A DNA stretch of 7,838 nt from Lachnospiraceae bacterium (GTDB lineage: Bacteria > Bacillota > Clostridia > Lachnospirales > Lachnospiraceae): assembly GCA_017476305.1 (NCBI GenBank), contig JAFVAA010000367.1:1-7838 (forward strand), in the 5' to 3' direction. A program made the translations under genes and the position numbers. Below the pieces are notes generated by a model. It saw only the letters and a program-made list of their open reading frames with translations, searched no databases and was not told where the DNA came from. Below, one piece after another: positions 7,702 through 7,838 of the stretch (positions within the stretch are counted from its first letter, which is position 1; each line of letters opens with the position of its first letter).

Positions 7702-7706
7702 CCTCC
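7702..7706 (-). promoter_or_regulatory. Ribosome binding site that decides the start of the membrane protein
   Basis: The minus strand reads GGAGG here, seven bases before the ATG at 7694. It lies inside the extra N-terminal codons implied by the upstream in-frame ATG at 7736. That upstream ATG has no comparable purine-rich site in front of it. The shorter protein also begins with the basic residues and membrane helix expected of an anchored protein. Confidence 0.8.
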
Positions 7707-7748
7707 GATTAAATTAAAGTAACATGCTGCTATCACTTTTCTATTTTC

Positions 7749-7780
7749 ATTATATGAGATATCCTTCTCCTTTATGTCAA
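7749..7780 (-). promoter_or_regulatory. Candidate sigma-A-type promoter for the 150-residue membrane protein gene
   Basis: Read on the minus strand, a perfect TTGACA (7775-7780) is followed by a perfect TATAAT (7749-7754). Transcription would start near 7742 and give a leader of about 48 bases ahead of the ATG at 7694. The spacer is 20 bases, longer than the usual 16-18. Either the promoter is weak or regulated, or only one box is used. No other convincing promoter was seen between this point and the right edge. Confidence 0.45.
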
Positions 7781-7838
7781 AGCCTGCTTGAAAATACTCA
7801 CCTTTCTCCCATATATACTCATTAACGAAAAAACTGCC

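Noticed and set aside
7695..7736. Upstream in-frame ATG that would extend the membrane protein by 14 residues
   Set aside because: There is no ribosome binding site before it, and the strong GGAGG seven bases before the ATG at 7694 would be buried inside the gene.

Overview
The window looks like chromosomal DNA from a Clostridia-type Firmicute, most likely a Lachnospiraceae relative. The basis is the AddAB type of recombination nuclease, strong GGAGG ribosome binding sites, moderate GC content and AT-rich gaps between genes. The genus cannot be fixed from this sequence alone. All three genes that can be supported lie on the minus strand, so transcription runs from right to left.

Layout from right to left: an upstream region with a promoter-like pair of boxes (about 7749-7780); a 150-residue single-pass membrane protein with a degenerate FMN-binding-like outer domain (7242-7694); a 399-bp gap holding two tandem copies of a 78/79-bp hairpin repeat (6988-7144); addB (3192-6842, complete); a 40-bp gap; and addA (start at 3151, running off the left edge with about 1050 codons visible).

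AddA and AddB together form the helicase-nuclease that resects double-strand breaks for RecA loading, the Firmicute counterpart of RecBCD. AddA shows a full set of superfamily 1 helicase motifs. AddB shows a Walker A motif, a RecB-type nuclease core and four cysteines placed as for a 4Fe-4S cluster. The AddA nuclease domain lies outside the window. The membrane protein has no evident link to break repair beyond lying upstream on the same strand.

The most unusual part of the window is the repeat between the membrane protein gene and addB. Each unit folds into three successive hairpins. The two copies differ at four base pairs by paired changes that keep the stems intact, which argues that the structure itself matters. 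One hairpin carries the GCGAAGC core, known as an exceptionally stable DNA mini-hairpin. The role of the repeat is unknown. The rest of the window is ordinary core genome, with no sign of a new multi-gene system, CRISPR array, prophage or insertion sequence.
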